Of a stretch of DNA of 64,000 nucleotides, positions 16,488 to 24,604 are shown piece by piece. Position 1 is the stretch's first letter, and each line of letters begins with the position of its first letter. A program made the translations under genes and the position numbers. The notes under the pieces are model-generated. The model made no database searches. It was not told where the DNA came from and was given only the letters and a program-made list of their open reading frames with translations. The DNA is from Streptomyces cyanogenus. GTDB lineage: Bacteria; Actinomycetota; Actinomycetes; Streptomycetales; Streptomycetaceae. The stretch covers positions 1,663,501 through 1,727,500 of the forward strand of contig NZ_CP071839.1 in the NCBI RefSeq assembly GCF_017526105.1. Reading direction: 5' to 3'.

Positions 16488-17423
16488 ATGAGCACGGTCA
16501 CCACCTCCTCCCGCACCCGGCCCCCCGCACCCGCCCGCCCCCGCGCGCGCCTCGACTGGCGGCTCCGCTTCGGCGCCCTGTCCCTGATCTGGGGCTTCAG
16601 CTTCCTGCTGATCAAAGTGGGGACCGAGGGGTACGCGCCCTTCCAGGTCACCCTCGGGCGGCTGGTGTTCGGTACGGCGGTCCTGGTGACGGCGATGGCG
16701 GTCAAGCGGGAGCGGCTGCCGCGCGGGGCCCGGCTGTGGGGGCACATGGCGGTCGCCGCGTTCCTGCTGAACGCCCTGCCGTTCTCCTTGTTCGCCTATT
16801 CCGAGCTGACGATCCCGTCCACCCTGGCCGGCATCTGCAACGCGACCTCTCCCCTGTGGGGCATGGCCCTGTCCCTGGTCGCCCTGTCCGAGGACCGGCC
16901 GACCCGGGTGCGGGTCGCCGGGCTGGGGCTGGGATTCCTGGGCGTCCTCACCGTGCTGGGGGCCTGGCAGGGCTTCCACGGGCTGGACGCGACCGGGACG
17001 GCGATGGCGCTGCTGGCCTCGCTGAGCTATCCGGTGGGGTGGATCTACGTCCGGCGGACGCTGGCCGGCACCGGCAACTCCCATCTGTCGATGACGGGCG
17101 GCCAGTTGCTGCTCGCCACGGTGCAGCTCGCTCTGGTCACGCCCCTGTTCACCAGCGTGCCCGAGCACTTCGCCCTCGTTCCGCTGCTGGCCGTCGCCGG
17201 GCTGGGGGTGCTGGGGACGGGGCTGGCGGTGCTGATCCAGTACGGGCTGGTCGCCGAGGTCGGGCCCACCACCGCCCAGATGGTCACGTACTTCATTCCC
17301 GTCATCGCCACGGCTGCGGGGGTGGCGATTCTCGGGGAGTCGCTCCGGTGGACGACGCCGGTGGGCGCGGTGGTCGTACTGGCGGGCGCCGCGCTCACCC
17401 AGGTGCGGGGCAAGGGCGCCTGA
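16488..17423 (+). CDS. EamA/DMT-family transporter
   Basis: A 311-residue ten-helix membrane protein with two EamA repeats (first repeat begins LIWGFSFLLIKVG). It probably exports an amino acid or metabolite. The ATG at 16488 follows GGAGGG. It is divergent from a LysR regulator, its likely controller. It is one of four EamA exporters in the window. Confidence 0.88.
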   Translation: MSTVTTSSRTRPPAPARPRARLDWRLRFGALSLIWGFSFLLIKVGTEGYAPFQVTLGRLVFGTAVLVTAMAVKRERLPRGARLWGHMAVAAFLLNALPFSLFAYSELTIPSTLAGICNATSPLWGMALSLVALSEDRPTRVRVAGLGLGFLGVLTVLGAWQGFHGLDATGTAMALLASLSYPVGWIYVRRTLAGTGNSHLSMTGGQLLLATVQLALVTPLFTSVPEHFALVPLLAVAGLGVLGTGLAVLIQYGLVAEVGPTTAQMVTYFIPVIATAAGVAILGESLRWTTPVGAVVVLAGAALTQVRGKGA

Positions 17424-17430
17424 AGGGGGT

Positions 17431-17461
17431 GGGGGCGCGAGTCGTGGTTTCCCGCGCCCCC
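17431..17461. terminator. hairpin between convergent EamA and MocR genes
   Basis: Arms GGGGGCGCG (17431-17439) and CGCGCCCCC (17453-17461), extended by further GC pairs with a bulge, lie between stops at 17423 and 17482. Confidence 0.65.
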
Positions 17462-17481
17462 GCCACCCCTCTCAGCCGCCG

Positions 17482-18813
17482 TCAGCCGTAGACGCGGGCC
17501 GGCGACGGCCGTACCGCCGCTGCCACCGCGTCGGCCAGCGGCGTGATGTCCTCCTCGCCCAGCGGTGAGACGGTGATGCGGACCGCCTGCCGGGAGGCCA
17601 GGCGGAAGCGCGCCCCCGGGGCCACCGCCCAGCCCCGCTGGAGCAGGCGGGCGATCGCGCCCGTCTCGTCGGGCACCGGCACCCAGACGTTCATGCCGCT
17701 GCGGCCGTGGGCCGTGACGCCTCGCTCCGCCAGCGCGTCGACCAGCCCGGTCCTGCGGGCACGGTACGACCGCGCCACTTCCGCCCGGTCCACCGCGCCG
17801 TGCGTCCACAGGTGGGCCACGGTCCGCTGCAGCAGGAGGCTCACCCAGCCGGGGCCCAGACCCAGCCGCCCATGGACCCGGTCGACGGTGACGGGGTCGC
17901 CGGCGAGGACGGCGAGGCGCAGGTCGGGGCCGTAGGCCTTGGCGGCGGAGCGGACGAAGACCCAGTGCCGGGTGACACCCGCCAGGGGGTGCAGGGGCAG
18001 CTCGACGATGCCGTGGCCGTGATCGTCCTCGATGAGCAGGGTCTCCGGGTGGTCGCGCAGCGCCGCACGCAGGGCACGCGCGCGGGTGGCGGTCACCGAG
18101 GCGCCGGTCGGGTTCTGCGCCCGGGCGGTGACGATCAGGGCGCGGGCGCCGGCCTCCAGGGCCCGGCGCAGGTCGTCGGCGCGCGGTCCGTCGTCGTCCA
18201 CGCCGACCGGGGCCGTGTGCAGCCCCAGGGCGGGGACGAGGTCCAGGAGGCTGCCCCAGCCGGGGTCCTCGACAGCGACCGTGTCACCGGGTCTGAGGTG
18301 CGCGGCGAGGACGCGTTCGATGGCGTCGAGGGAGCCGGAGGTCACGGTCAGCGGGCCCACGGGGACCCCGTCGGCGTCGAGTTCGGCGCGGGCGACGCGG
18401 GCGAGGTCCGCGTCCACCGGGTCGTCGCCGTAGCGGACGGGCCGGCGGTCGCCCTGCTCGGCCGCCGCGGCGAGGGCCGGGGCCAGGCGGGGCAGCAGGG
18501 CCGGGTCGGGGTTGCCCGTGGACAGGTCACGGCCTCCCGGCGGCACCTGCACCCGCAGTTCTTCGCGGCCGGTCGTGGCCGGCTTGGGGCGGACACGGCT
18601 GCCACGGCGGCCGGCCGTCTCGATCACCCCGCGCTCCCGCAGGATGCGATAGGCGGCGGCCACCGTGTTCGGGTTCACGCCGAGCTGACCCGCCAACTCC
18701 CGTATGGGAGGCAGTGGTTGGCCCGGTTGAAGCTCACCGGAGCCCACCGCCCGCTCGACACCGGCCGCAATCTCGGCTGCGCCCCGCCCTTCGATCCGAT
18801 ACTCTCCTAGCAC
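17482..18813 (-). CDS. MocR-family regulator (GntR HTH fused to aminotransferase domain)
   Basis: A 443-residue fusion of an N-terminal GntR-type winged HTH (LPPIRELAGQLGVNPNTVAA) and a fold-type I aminotransferase domain that binds PLP (RAQNPTGAS; lysine in VRSAAKAYGPD). MocR proteins such as PdxR and GabR use PLP or its adduct as effector. The GTG at 18813 is chosen because a CATAAT -10 box ends seven bases before it, which suggests a leaderless transcript; an ATG nine bases upstream overlaps that box. Two direct repeats at 18807-18840 fit MocR operators. It is divergent from a pyridoxamine-oxidase-like gene, its probable target. Confidence 0.88.
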   Translation of the reverse strand: MLGEYRIEGRGAAEIAAGVERAVGSGELQPGQPLPPIRELAGQLGVNPNTVAAAYRILRERGVIETAGRRGSRVRPKPATTGREELRVQVPPGGRDLSTGNPDPALLPRLAPALAAAAEQGDRRPVRYGDDPVDADLARVARAELDADGVPVGPLTVTSGSLDAIERVLAAHLRPGDTVAVEDPGWGSLLDLVPALGLHTAPVGVDDDGPRADDLRRALEAGARALIVTARAQNPTGASVTATRARALRAALRDHPETLLIEDDHGHGIVELPLHPLAGVTRHWVFVRSAAKAYGPDLRLAVLAGDPVTVDRVHGRLGLGPGWVSLLLQRTVAHLWTHGAVDRAEVARSYRARRTGLVDALAERGVTAHGRSGMNVWVPVPDETGAIARLLQRGWAVAPGARFRLASRQAVRITVSPLGEEDITPLADAVAAAVRPSPARVYG

Positions 18814-18840
18814 AAAACACATTATGCACTAGTACAAAAC
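18807..18840. promoter_or_regulatory. MocR direct-repeat operator and divergent promoter
   Basis: CTAGCACAAAAC (18807-18818) and CTAGTACAAAAC (18829-18840) are direct repeats matching at 11 of 12 bases with a 22-base period, about two helical turns. Between them lies CATTAT, which reads CATAAT on the minus strand as a -10 box. Direct repeats on one face are characteristic of MocR-type regulators. Confidence 0.6.
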
Positions 18841-18862
18841 TCGCCGCAATGGAGGGACCGCC

Positions 18863-19543
18863 GTGCAGCACCCGACCGAGGACACCCGGACCGCCGCCTA
18901 CGCCCCGACCGACCGGACCGTGCCCACGCGCTCGGCGGACCGGGCGTCGTACGACAGGGAGCTGGTGCACGCGATATTGGACGAGGGGTACGTCTGCCAC
19001 CTCGGCTTCGTCCGCGACGGCGCTCCGGTGGTGCTGCCGACGCTGTACGGCCGGGTCGGCGAGCGGCTCTACGTCCACGGCTCGACCGGCTCCCGGCCGC
19101 TGCGGATGGCCGGCGCCACCGACCCGGGCCTGCCGGTGTGCCTGACGGTCACCCATGTCGACGGGCTGGTGCTGGCCCGCTCGGCCTTCCACCACTCGGT
19201 CAACTACCGCTCGGTCGTGGTGCACGGCGTCGCGCACGAGGTCACCGACCCCGAGGAGCGGCGCATCGCCCTGGACGCGCTGGTCGACCACGTCGTCCCG
19301 GGCCGCTCCGCCGACTCCCGGCCCGCGGACAAGAAGGAGCTGGCCGCCACCGCGGTCATCCGCCTGGACCTGGAGGAGGTCTCCGCCAAGGTCCGCACCG
19401 GCGGCGCCAACGACGAGCCGGAGGACCTCTCCCTGCCGCACTGGGCCGGGGTCGTCCCGCTCCGCAAGGGCTACGACGCGCCGGTCCGCAACGCCGACCT
19501 GGCGCCCGGCATCGAGCTGCCGGAGTACCTGGCGGCGCTGTGA
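18863..19543 (+). CDS. pyridoxamine 5'-phosphate oxidase-family protein (Nim-like)
   Basis: A 226-residue flavin-binding split-barrel protein (DEGYVCHLGFVRDGAPVVLP, then LYVHGSTGSRPLR), close to the nitroimidazole-resistance/FMN-binding branch. The GTG start at 18863 follows GGAGGG. Divergence from a PLP-sensing MocR regulator suggests a link to vitamin B6 or to a related cofactor. Its stop at 19541-19543 lies seven bases before the left target duplication of the composite transposon. Confidence 0.85.
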   Translation: MQHPTEDTRTAAYAPTDRTVPTRSADRASYDRELVHAILDEGYVCHLGFVRDGAPVVLPTLYGRVGERLYVHGSTGSRPLRMAGATDPGLPVCLTVTHVDGLVLARSAFHHSVNYRSVVVHGVAHEVTDPEERRIALDALVDHVVPGRSADSRPADKKELAATAVIRLDLEEVSAKVRTGGANDEPEDLSLPHWAGVVPLRKGYDAPVRNADLAPGIELPEYLAAL

Positions 19544-19550
19544 CGGCACC

Positions 19551-19560
19551 GGGTCACACC
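19551..19560. repeat. left 10-bp target-site duplication
   Basis: GGGTCACACC, identical to 25825-25834, immediately precedes the left tip CAAGGCTTCGG of the composite transposon. Confidence 0.9.
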
Positions 19561-19652
19561 CAAGGCTTCGGCGTAGTCGGATGGCGTCCGATTTGTGGCT
19601 GAGCGAGGCCAACTTCGACAGAGCAAGAACCTTCGTGTGCACGCCATGCCAT

Positions 19653-19702
19653 GGGAGGGGGCGGCGGTACCCCGCCATGGTGCGAGACCGCCGCCCCCTC
19701 CC
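19653..19702. terminator. 15-bp perfect hairpin inside the transposon left end
   Basis: Arms 19653-19667 and 19688-19702 are perfectly complementary around a 20-base loop. It could stop transcription entering from the 18863 gene, shielding the passenger operon. Confidence 0.6.
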
Positions 19703-19720
19703 TCTCAGCCCTTGCTTCAC

Positions 19721-19737
19721 CTATCGATATTCGATAG
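19721..19737. promoter_or_regulatory. palindromic operator of the DUF2975/HTH pair
   Basis: CTATCGATATTCGATAG is a perfect inverted repeat (7-base arms, TAT centre) 32 bases before the DUF2975 start. It is a likely binding site of the HTH protein encoded by the same operon. Confidence 0.6.
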
Positions 19738-19769
19738 ATTCCCATCGCAACTCGATGGAAGGATGGGCC

Positions 19770-20261
19770 GTGGGAAAGCTGACAGTGGGTGCGCTGCGCA
19801 CCGTGCTCGTGGTGATGCTCGCCGGCACCGTGTTCGTACAGGCCGGGATGGTGTGGGCCTTGGTCACCGGGAGCGATCCGGAGGACGGGGCGCTTCCGCT
19901 GACCCCGCTGCGCGTGATCACGATCCTGGGCATGGTCTCGGTCCAGGTCGCCGTGGTCTGCGTATGGCGGCTGGTGTCGATGGTGCGACGCGGAACCGTG
20001 TTCTCCCACGCCGCCTTCCGGTACGTGGACATCGTGATCGGCGCGATCGTCGCGGCTGCCCTCGTGTGGTTCGCGGTCACGGCACTCAATGCTCCGGGCC
20101 AGCGGGACGACCCGGGCGTCACCCTCATCATGGGCGGGGTAGGCGTGGCCGTCCTGGGGGTCGCGCTCATCGTGCTTGTGCTGCGGATGCTGCTCGCCCA
20201 GGCCGTCGCGCGCGACGTCGAAGCGGCGCAGATGCAGGCCGAGTTGGACGAGGTGATCTGA
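19770..20261 (+). CDS. DUF2975 membrane protein
   Basis: A 163-residue integral membrane protein with four hydrophobic helices (LRTVLVVMLAGTVFVQAGMV at the start; others near residues 55, 95 and 125), matching DUF2975. The GTG at 19770 follows GGAAGG. Its stop overlaps the start of the HTH gene (TGATG). DUF2975 and a small Cro/C1-type regulator form a conserved pair (Bacillus YoaS/YozG is one I know). Function unknown; the membrane protein may sense a signal or hold the regulator. It is a passenger of ISAs1-type element 1. Confidence 0.82.
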   Translation: MGKLTVGALRTVLVVMLAGTVFVQAGMVWALVTGSDPEDGALPLTPLRVITILGMVSVQVAVVCVWRLVSMVRRGTVFSHAAFRYVDIVIGAIVAAALVWFAVTALNAPGQRDDPGVTLIMGGVGVAVLGVALIVLVLRMLLAQAVARDVEAAQMQAELDEVI

Positions 20262-20482
20262 TGCCGATCGTCGTCGACATCGACGTGATGCTGGCCAGGC
20301 GGAAGATGTCCGTGGGCGACCTCGCGGACCGCGTAGGGATCACGCCCGCCAACCTGGCGGTACTCAAGAACGGCCGCGCCAAGGCGGTGCGCTTCACCAC
20401 GCTCGCCGCCCTCTGCGAGGTGCTCAAATGCCAGCCAGGCGACCTGCTGCGCTGGGAGACCGAGGACACCGCGGGCGAATGA
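20261..20482 (+). CDS. small Cro/C1-type (XRE) HTH regulator
   Basis: A 73-residue DNA-binding protein, essentially one HTH domain (RKMSVGDLADRVGITPANLA with recognition helix after it, ending VLKCQPGDLLRWE), of the YozG type. It overlaps the DUF2975 stop by one base, so translation is coupled. It probably represses its own operon at the palindrome 19721-19737. The transposase pseudogene begins four bases after its stop. Confidence 0.88.
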   Translation: MPIVVDIDVMLARRKMSVGDLADRVGITPANLAVLKNGRAKAVRFTTLAALCEVLKCQPGDLLRWETEDTAGE

Positions 20483-20485
20483 ACC

Positions 20486-21684
20486 GTGCCTGTCGACGCG
20501 TCATCGCCGATCCCGCTTGCCTTTGACCAACTCCGCGAGCATCCCGGGGCCGTGCCTGAGGAGTTCCCCGGGCCTGCTGGAGCGACTGGCCGAGGTGCCA
20601 GACCCTCGCGATCCGCGCGGCGTACGGCACGCTCTGGTCGCGGTGCTTGCGCTGACCGCGTGCGCGGTTCTGGCCGGAGCGACCTCCCTGCCGGCGGTGG
20701 GTGAGTGGATCAACGACGCCCCGCCGTCCGTCCTGGAGCGCCTTGGCGTACAGCCCGATCCGCTGTTCCCAGCGGTGCGTGCCAGCAGAGGCGTCGGTGC
20801 GGCGGCTGCCGGCCCGCATCGACGGCGACGCGTTGGACCGGGCGGTGGGCCGCTGGCTGGCCGACCGGCGCGCTGGGGCCGACGGTCAGCTGCACGCAGT
20901 GGCGGTCGACGGCAAGACCCTGCGCGGAGCGGCCAGGGCCACGGGCCACAAGATCCATCTGCTCGCTGCCTGCGACCACCTCTCCGGTTTGCTCCTGGCC
21001 CAACTCGACGTTGGCGAGAAGACCAACGAGATCACCTGCTTCCAGCCTCTGCTGGAAAGCCTCGCCGATCTGGGGCGTGGTCGTGACCAGCGACGCCATG
21101 CACACCCAGCGCGAGCACGCCAGCTACCTGCTCGGCCGGAGCGCGCACTACATCGTGATCGCGAAAGGGAACCGGAAGAAGCTCCACAAGCAGCTCAAAT
21201 CCCTTCCCTGGAAGTGCATCCCGCTGCAGGGCCGCACCCGCGACGCCGACCACGGCCGCGGCGAGATCCGCCGCATCAAGGTGTGCACGGTGAACAGCCT
21301 GCTCTTTCCCGGCGCCCGCGCGCCCGCCAGGCCATCCAGCACAAGCGCCGCCGAATGGACCGCAAGACCGGCAAGGTCAGCATCAAGACCGTCTATGCGG
21401 TCACCAGCCTCACTGCGGAACAGGCCACACCCGCCGAGCTCTCCCGGCTGATCCGCAGCCACTGGAAGATCGAAGCCCTGCATCACGTCCGAGACGTGAC
21501 GTTCGCCGAGGACGCCTCCCAACTGCGAACCGGCTCCGCACCTCGCGCCATGGCTACCTGGCGCAACCTCGCCATCGGCGCCCTTCGCCTCGCCGGAAGG
21601 AGCAGCATCGCCACCGGCCTCCGGCGCAACGCCCGCAACGCCCGCAACGCCATTCGACCGCTCGCCCTCCTCGGACTCACCTGA
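20486..21684 (+). pseudogene. ISAs1-family transposase, frameshifted
   Basis: A diverged copy of the intact transposase at 24605-25786. It begins at a GTG (20486) with MPVDASSPIPLAF and ends with RPLALLGLT at 21684. The homologous protein is spread over four changes of reading frame, around 20560, 20790, 21070 and 21320. The first two DDE aspartates are still recognisable ([19 protein letters not shown]) as is the HWKIEALHH segment. The gene cannot make a full transposase; movement would need the intact copy. Confidence 0.92.
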
Positions 21685-21722
21685 TCACGAAACCGACGTC
21701 ACACGACTGCGCCGAAGCCCTG

Positions 21723-21932
21723 GACCTCCCACGGCCAGAAAGGCGTTGAACTTCTCCGCGGCCGTCGGGAAGACCGCTCGGCATGGAGTCCCCGGCCTTG
21801 CCGCGTAGAACGATCAATTTAGGTCCTGCCAACGATGCCGGCGGTTCCGGCCTAAACCCATGGCCCCAACGTCGTGCTGCAACGGGCAGGTCCACAAACC
21901 GCTTGGCTCGCTGGAATCTTAAGGAGCCGTGA
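21723..21932. other. gap between element 1 and the cargo gene
   Basis: Less GC-rich than the surrounding chromosome. A short minus-strand frame across it shows no recognisable domain. It may be residue of an older insertion. Confidence 0.4.
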
Positions 21933-23465
21933 TCACTCACCCCAAAGCAACTCCAGCCTGTTAGGCGGAAGGTCATCGTCGTCCGTGCCTGTCGGGCATG
22001 CTTTGGGGAGCGTGACTGATAGGCCGATGCTCTCCATCGCGGCTTGGAAGGGGACTCCGGGTGGTGTTGCCGCTGACCAGATCACGGAGGTGCAGGTGCT
22101 GGTGTCGCAGTTTCCCCCGAATGTGAAAAAGTCGCCGCTCTCCACAGACTTGCAGCGGCACACAGCGTGTCTTGGGTTGCGCGGGTCGATTTCGCAGTCC
22201 ACGTCCAGACAGTTTGCCCATTGCGCTCGGGATGTGCAGGTCATGGTGCGGGTATGGGGGTTCGTGTTTTGCGTCGAGAATGTCGATACCAATCGATTGC
22301 CGACCGGTGCCCGTTCTGCACACGACTTATAGCCGTAAGAGTAGCCGTATTCCACCACGCAACGACAGATGAGGACGTTCGGGTCACTCGGCGAGGGTTT
22401 GCAGGCAGCTTTGGTACACAGCGCGTAGCTCTGTTTGCAGAGCCATCCCCCAGCGAACTTCACTTGCTTTGGGCGCCAGTTCACCCAGGTAACGCCGCGG
22501 GCCATCGCGCGGGTGGAGATGAAGGTGGGTACCATCGTGGCCGAGGCGAACAACAGCGCGCGTCGCGCGATCGTTGATCTACTACGCGGTTGGAGTGCCC
22601 TGGTCACCAGGTCGGCGATCTCTGCTGACCCAGCTGCTGGCACGGCGGCGAGGATCCGGTCAGTGTCGATCAGCATTGCGCTGGGCGTGGCGGTCAGACC
22701 GTAAGTGGTGAGCAGCATTCGGTCTTCGTCCACCAGTAGGTTCCGCAGTCCGTGCTCACGCGAGAAGGCAACGCTGTCTGCGGGGGGACCGCCGTTCACG
22801 ATTGCGATGGTCAACCGTTCTGCATAGGTCTGTTGCCACCGGGCCACCTGTGGCAGCAGTGCGTCGCACGCGCCGCACGCGTGATCAGTGAAGAGAAGCA
22901 GGAGTGGCTGATGCGCAGCGGCAAGCAGTTTGTCGAGAGTCCATACTCGTCCGGTTGTGTCAGGCAGTGAAAAGCCCGGCGTGGCCATGCCCGGTCGTAC
23001 TTTCCCGGATCGCTTGAGTCTCAGCACCACCCAACACGTCGCTGCGATGGTCCCTAGGCCCGTGAAGAACCATGGGGCACGCCCGTCGGTTGCGACAAAT
23101 CCCGCCGTAGCCGCGAGGAGCCCGTTGCGTGCGAGCGTGGCCCACCCGACAGGCGTGGCGCGTAGCCCTCCGAAGCAGTGGCACTCCGGGGTCCGGCCGC
23201 GTGCGATGCTCACCACGATGGCCAGGCAGAACGACAACAACAGTCCGAGCGCTCCAAGCGCACCGATTCCTGCCCATGGGTTGACGGTAAGGGCCAGGGC
23301 TGTGACGAACTCGCAGGAGACGAGAAGGTATCCAAGCGGCTTCCACGTTCGAGCTGGCAGGCCGAAACTTCCGATTGCGCGAGGCAATCCCTCGCGGTCC
23401 ATGAGTTTGGCGATCCCCGCGACCCCGAAGACCGCAGCCAACACCAGCCGTGCTGCGAGGACCAT
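21933..23465 (-). CDS. MauE-thioredoxin fusion with tandem six-cysteine repeats
   Basis: A 510-residue redox protein. Residues 1-150 are a MauE/DoxX-like four-helix membrane domain with the CHCFGG motif. Residues ~155-290 are a TlpA-like thioredoxin fold with CGAC (FTDHACGACDALLP) and the cis-Pro segment ATPSAMLID. A hydrophobic stretch (ALLFASATMVPTFI) follows, then about 180 residues with 14 cysteines. Within these, two repeats share the spacing C-x(6/8)-C-x4-C-x11-C-x-C-x(12/14)-C. MauE-type proteins help make disulfides in exported partners. Here the partner may be the fused C-terminus itself. It is the central cargo of the composite transposon, less GC-rich than its surroundings. Confidence 0.82.
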   Translation of the reverse strand: MVLAARLVLAAVFGVAGIAKLMDREGLPRAIGSFGLPARTWKPLGYLLVSCEFVTALALTVNPWAGIGALGALGLLLSFCLAIVVSIARGRTPECHCFGGLRATPVGWATLARNGLLAATAGFVATDGRAPWFFTGLGTIAATCWVVLRLKRSGKVRPGMATPGFSLPDTTGRVWTLDKLLAAAHQPLLLLFTDHACGACDALLPQVARWQQTYAERLTIAIVNGGPPADSVAFSREHGLRNLLVDEDRMLLTTYGLTATPSAMLIDTDRILAAVPAAGSAEIADLVTRALQPRSRSTIARRALLFASATMVPTFISTRAMARGVTWVNWRPKQVKFAGGWLCKQSYALCTKAACKPSPSDPNVLICRCVVEYGYSYGYKSCAERAPVGNRLVSTFSTQNTNPHTRTMTCTSRAQWANCLDVDCEIDPRNPRHAVCRCKSVESGDFFTFGGNCDTSTCTSVIWSAATPPGVPFQAAMESIGLSVTLPKACPTGTDDDDLPPNRLELLWGE

Positions 23466-23819
23466 GCCCGCTCACTCCAATCGGTCTGGACGCCCTCCGG
23501 ACGGAGCGCAGGCATCACGCACACATAGCACGGCGCCCCGAACGACTCGTACCGCCTTGCGAGGCCGCGAACAACACTCCACAGGTCAGACTCACCCAGA
23601 CGGCCGTGAGCCTGGTGGCCGATCGACATCAATGGCGTCCATTGAAGGTCCTCGGCCCGGGCTTCGGCGTAGTCGGCGGGCGTCCGTTTCGTGATCACTT
23701 GAGATGAGGAGAGGGAGAGCGGGCGGTTCCTGCTCACGTCCGTTGCGCCTCGGAGCCCTTGCGTCTCCCTCGCACCATCGGGTGCAGCGAGCCGACTGCG
23801 CTAGGAGATGATCCCGTGC
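23466..23819. other. gap with the left end of ISAs1-type element 2
   Basis: Holds the left terminal repeat of element 2 from about 23657 (GGGCTTCGGCGTAGTCGG) and the promoter region of the 23820 gene. GGAG at 23804-23807 is its ribosome-binding site. No other gene is seen. Confidence 0.55.
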
Positions 23820-24533
23820 GTGGCTGAAGAGACAAATACAGATGCGGACGACGCTTGTGCATGGGGCGAGCGACTGGGTTGGGCGTTCGGACTTATAGCG
23901 GAGGATCCGGCTGCGAGAGGTGCAGCGCTCGTCCATCTGGCGGAGGCCCAGAGGAAGGTCACGGACGCGCTCGCCCGGTCCAACGAGATGTGGCTGCTGA
24001 CGCGGCACCTCGGAGCGGACGAGCAGTACGGGGAGCCGGCCTTTCTGCAGGCGCGCCGGACGCATCAGCAAGCTCAGAGGCGTTCGCTGCCTGATGGGGT
24101 GCGGGGTGGTCCTGCGGACGGGGATCTGGCGACGTGGCCGGGGCTGCCCTATGTGTTGCTCTTCCTGGAGTGGGAAGCGAGGTACCCGCTGGAGTGGACG
24201 CAGCACGCGAAGGCGTGGGGTACGAAGGAGAGCCTGATCCGGAAGGTGGCCCGTGCTCGCCAGGACGAGGCGATCAAAGCGAAGCTCACCGACCTGGTCG
24301 AGATCGTCGTCCACCGGGCGTATCGCTGCAAGGATCGCGAATACGTGCGGGTTGCCCGGGCTGTCGACAGCGCTGACCTACGGGACAGGCTCGATCGGGC
24401 AGCCGATTCCGACAGTCCGTGGGCCCGGTGCCACGCCGGGTATGTGCTCTGGCTCCTTGACCGCCCTGACCTGCCGAACACCCGTCGTGTCTGGCAGACC
24501 TGGGTGGCAGGCGAGGCTGCGACGTTGCTGTGA
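23820..24533 (+). CDS. unrecognised 237-residue passenger protein
   Basis: I do not recognise this protein. It is predicted to be almost entirely helical and soluble, with no signal peptide, membrane segment or cysteine motif. Features are a tryptophan-rich middle (DLATWPGLPYVLLFLEWEAR) and charged repeats near the end (RVARAVDSADLRDRLDRAAD). The GTG at 23820 is preferred because GGAG lies 12 bases upstream; an ATG at 23808 abuts that site. It is carried inside element 2, 71 bases before its transposase gene. Its job could be regulation, defence or nothing to do with transposition. Confidence 0.65.
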   Translation: MAEETNTDADDACAWGERLGWAFGLIAEDPAARGAALVHLAEAQRKVTDALARSNEMWLLTRHLGADEQYGEPAFLQARRTHQQAQRRSLPDGVRGGPADGDLATWPGLPYVLLFLEWEARYPLEWTQHAKAWGTKESLIRKVARARQDEAIKAKLTDLVEIVVHRAYRCKDREYVRVARAVDSADLRDRLDRAADSDSPWARCHAGYVLWLLDRPDLPNTRRVWQTWVAGEAATLL

Positions 24534-24604
24534 CCGGGGGACGATGCAGGGAAGGTTCCCGTGATCATGGAGTGCTCTACGCCCCGTGACCTGCCTGGAA
24601 GACC

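Larger units (their letters stand above)
19561..21722 (+). mobile_element. ISAs1-type element 1 (defective) with passenger genes
   Basis: The left terminal repeat is at 19561 and the right one ends at 21722 (CAGGGCTTCGGCGCAGTCG on the minus strand). Between the left end and the transposase pseudogene lie a DUF2975 gene and an HTH gene, so the element is about 0.8 kb longer than a plain ISAs1 element. The ends are more diverged than those of element 2. Confidence 0.75.

Noticed and set aside
19561..21722. Element 1 as an independent insertion with its own target duplication
   Set aside because: Sequence outside 21722 (GACCTCCCAC) does not match the left flank GGGTCACACC, which instead matches the flank at 25825.
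21723..21932. A minus-strand frame in the gap as a transposase remnant
   Set aside because: No motif of a known transposase family could be recognised, so it is only listed as a gap.
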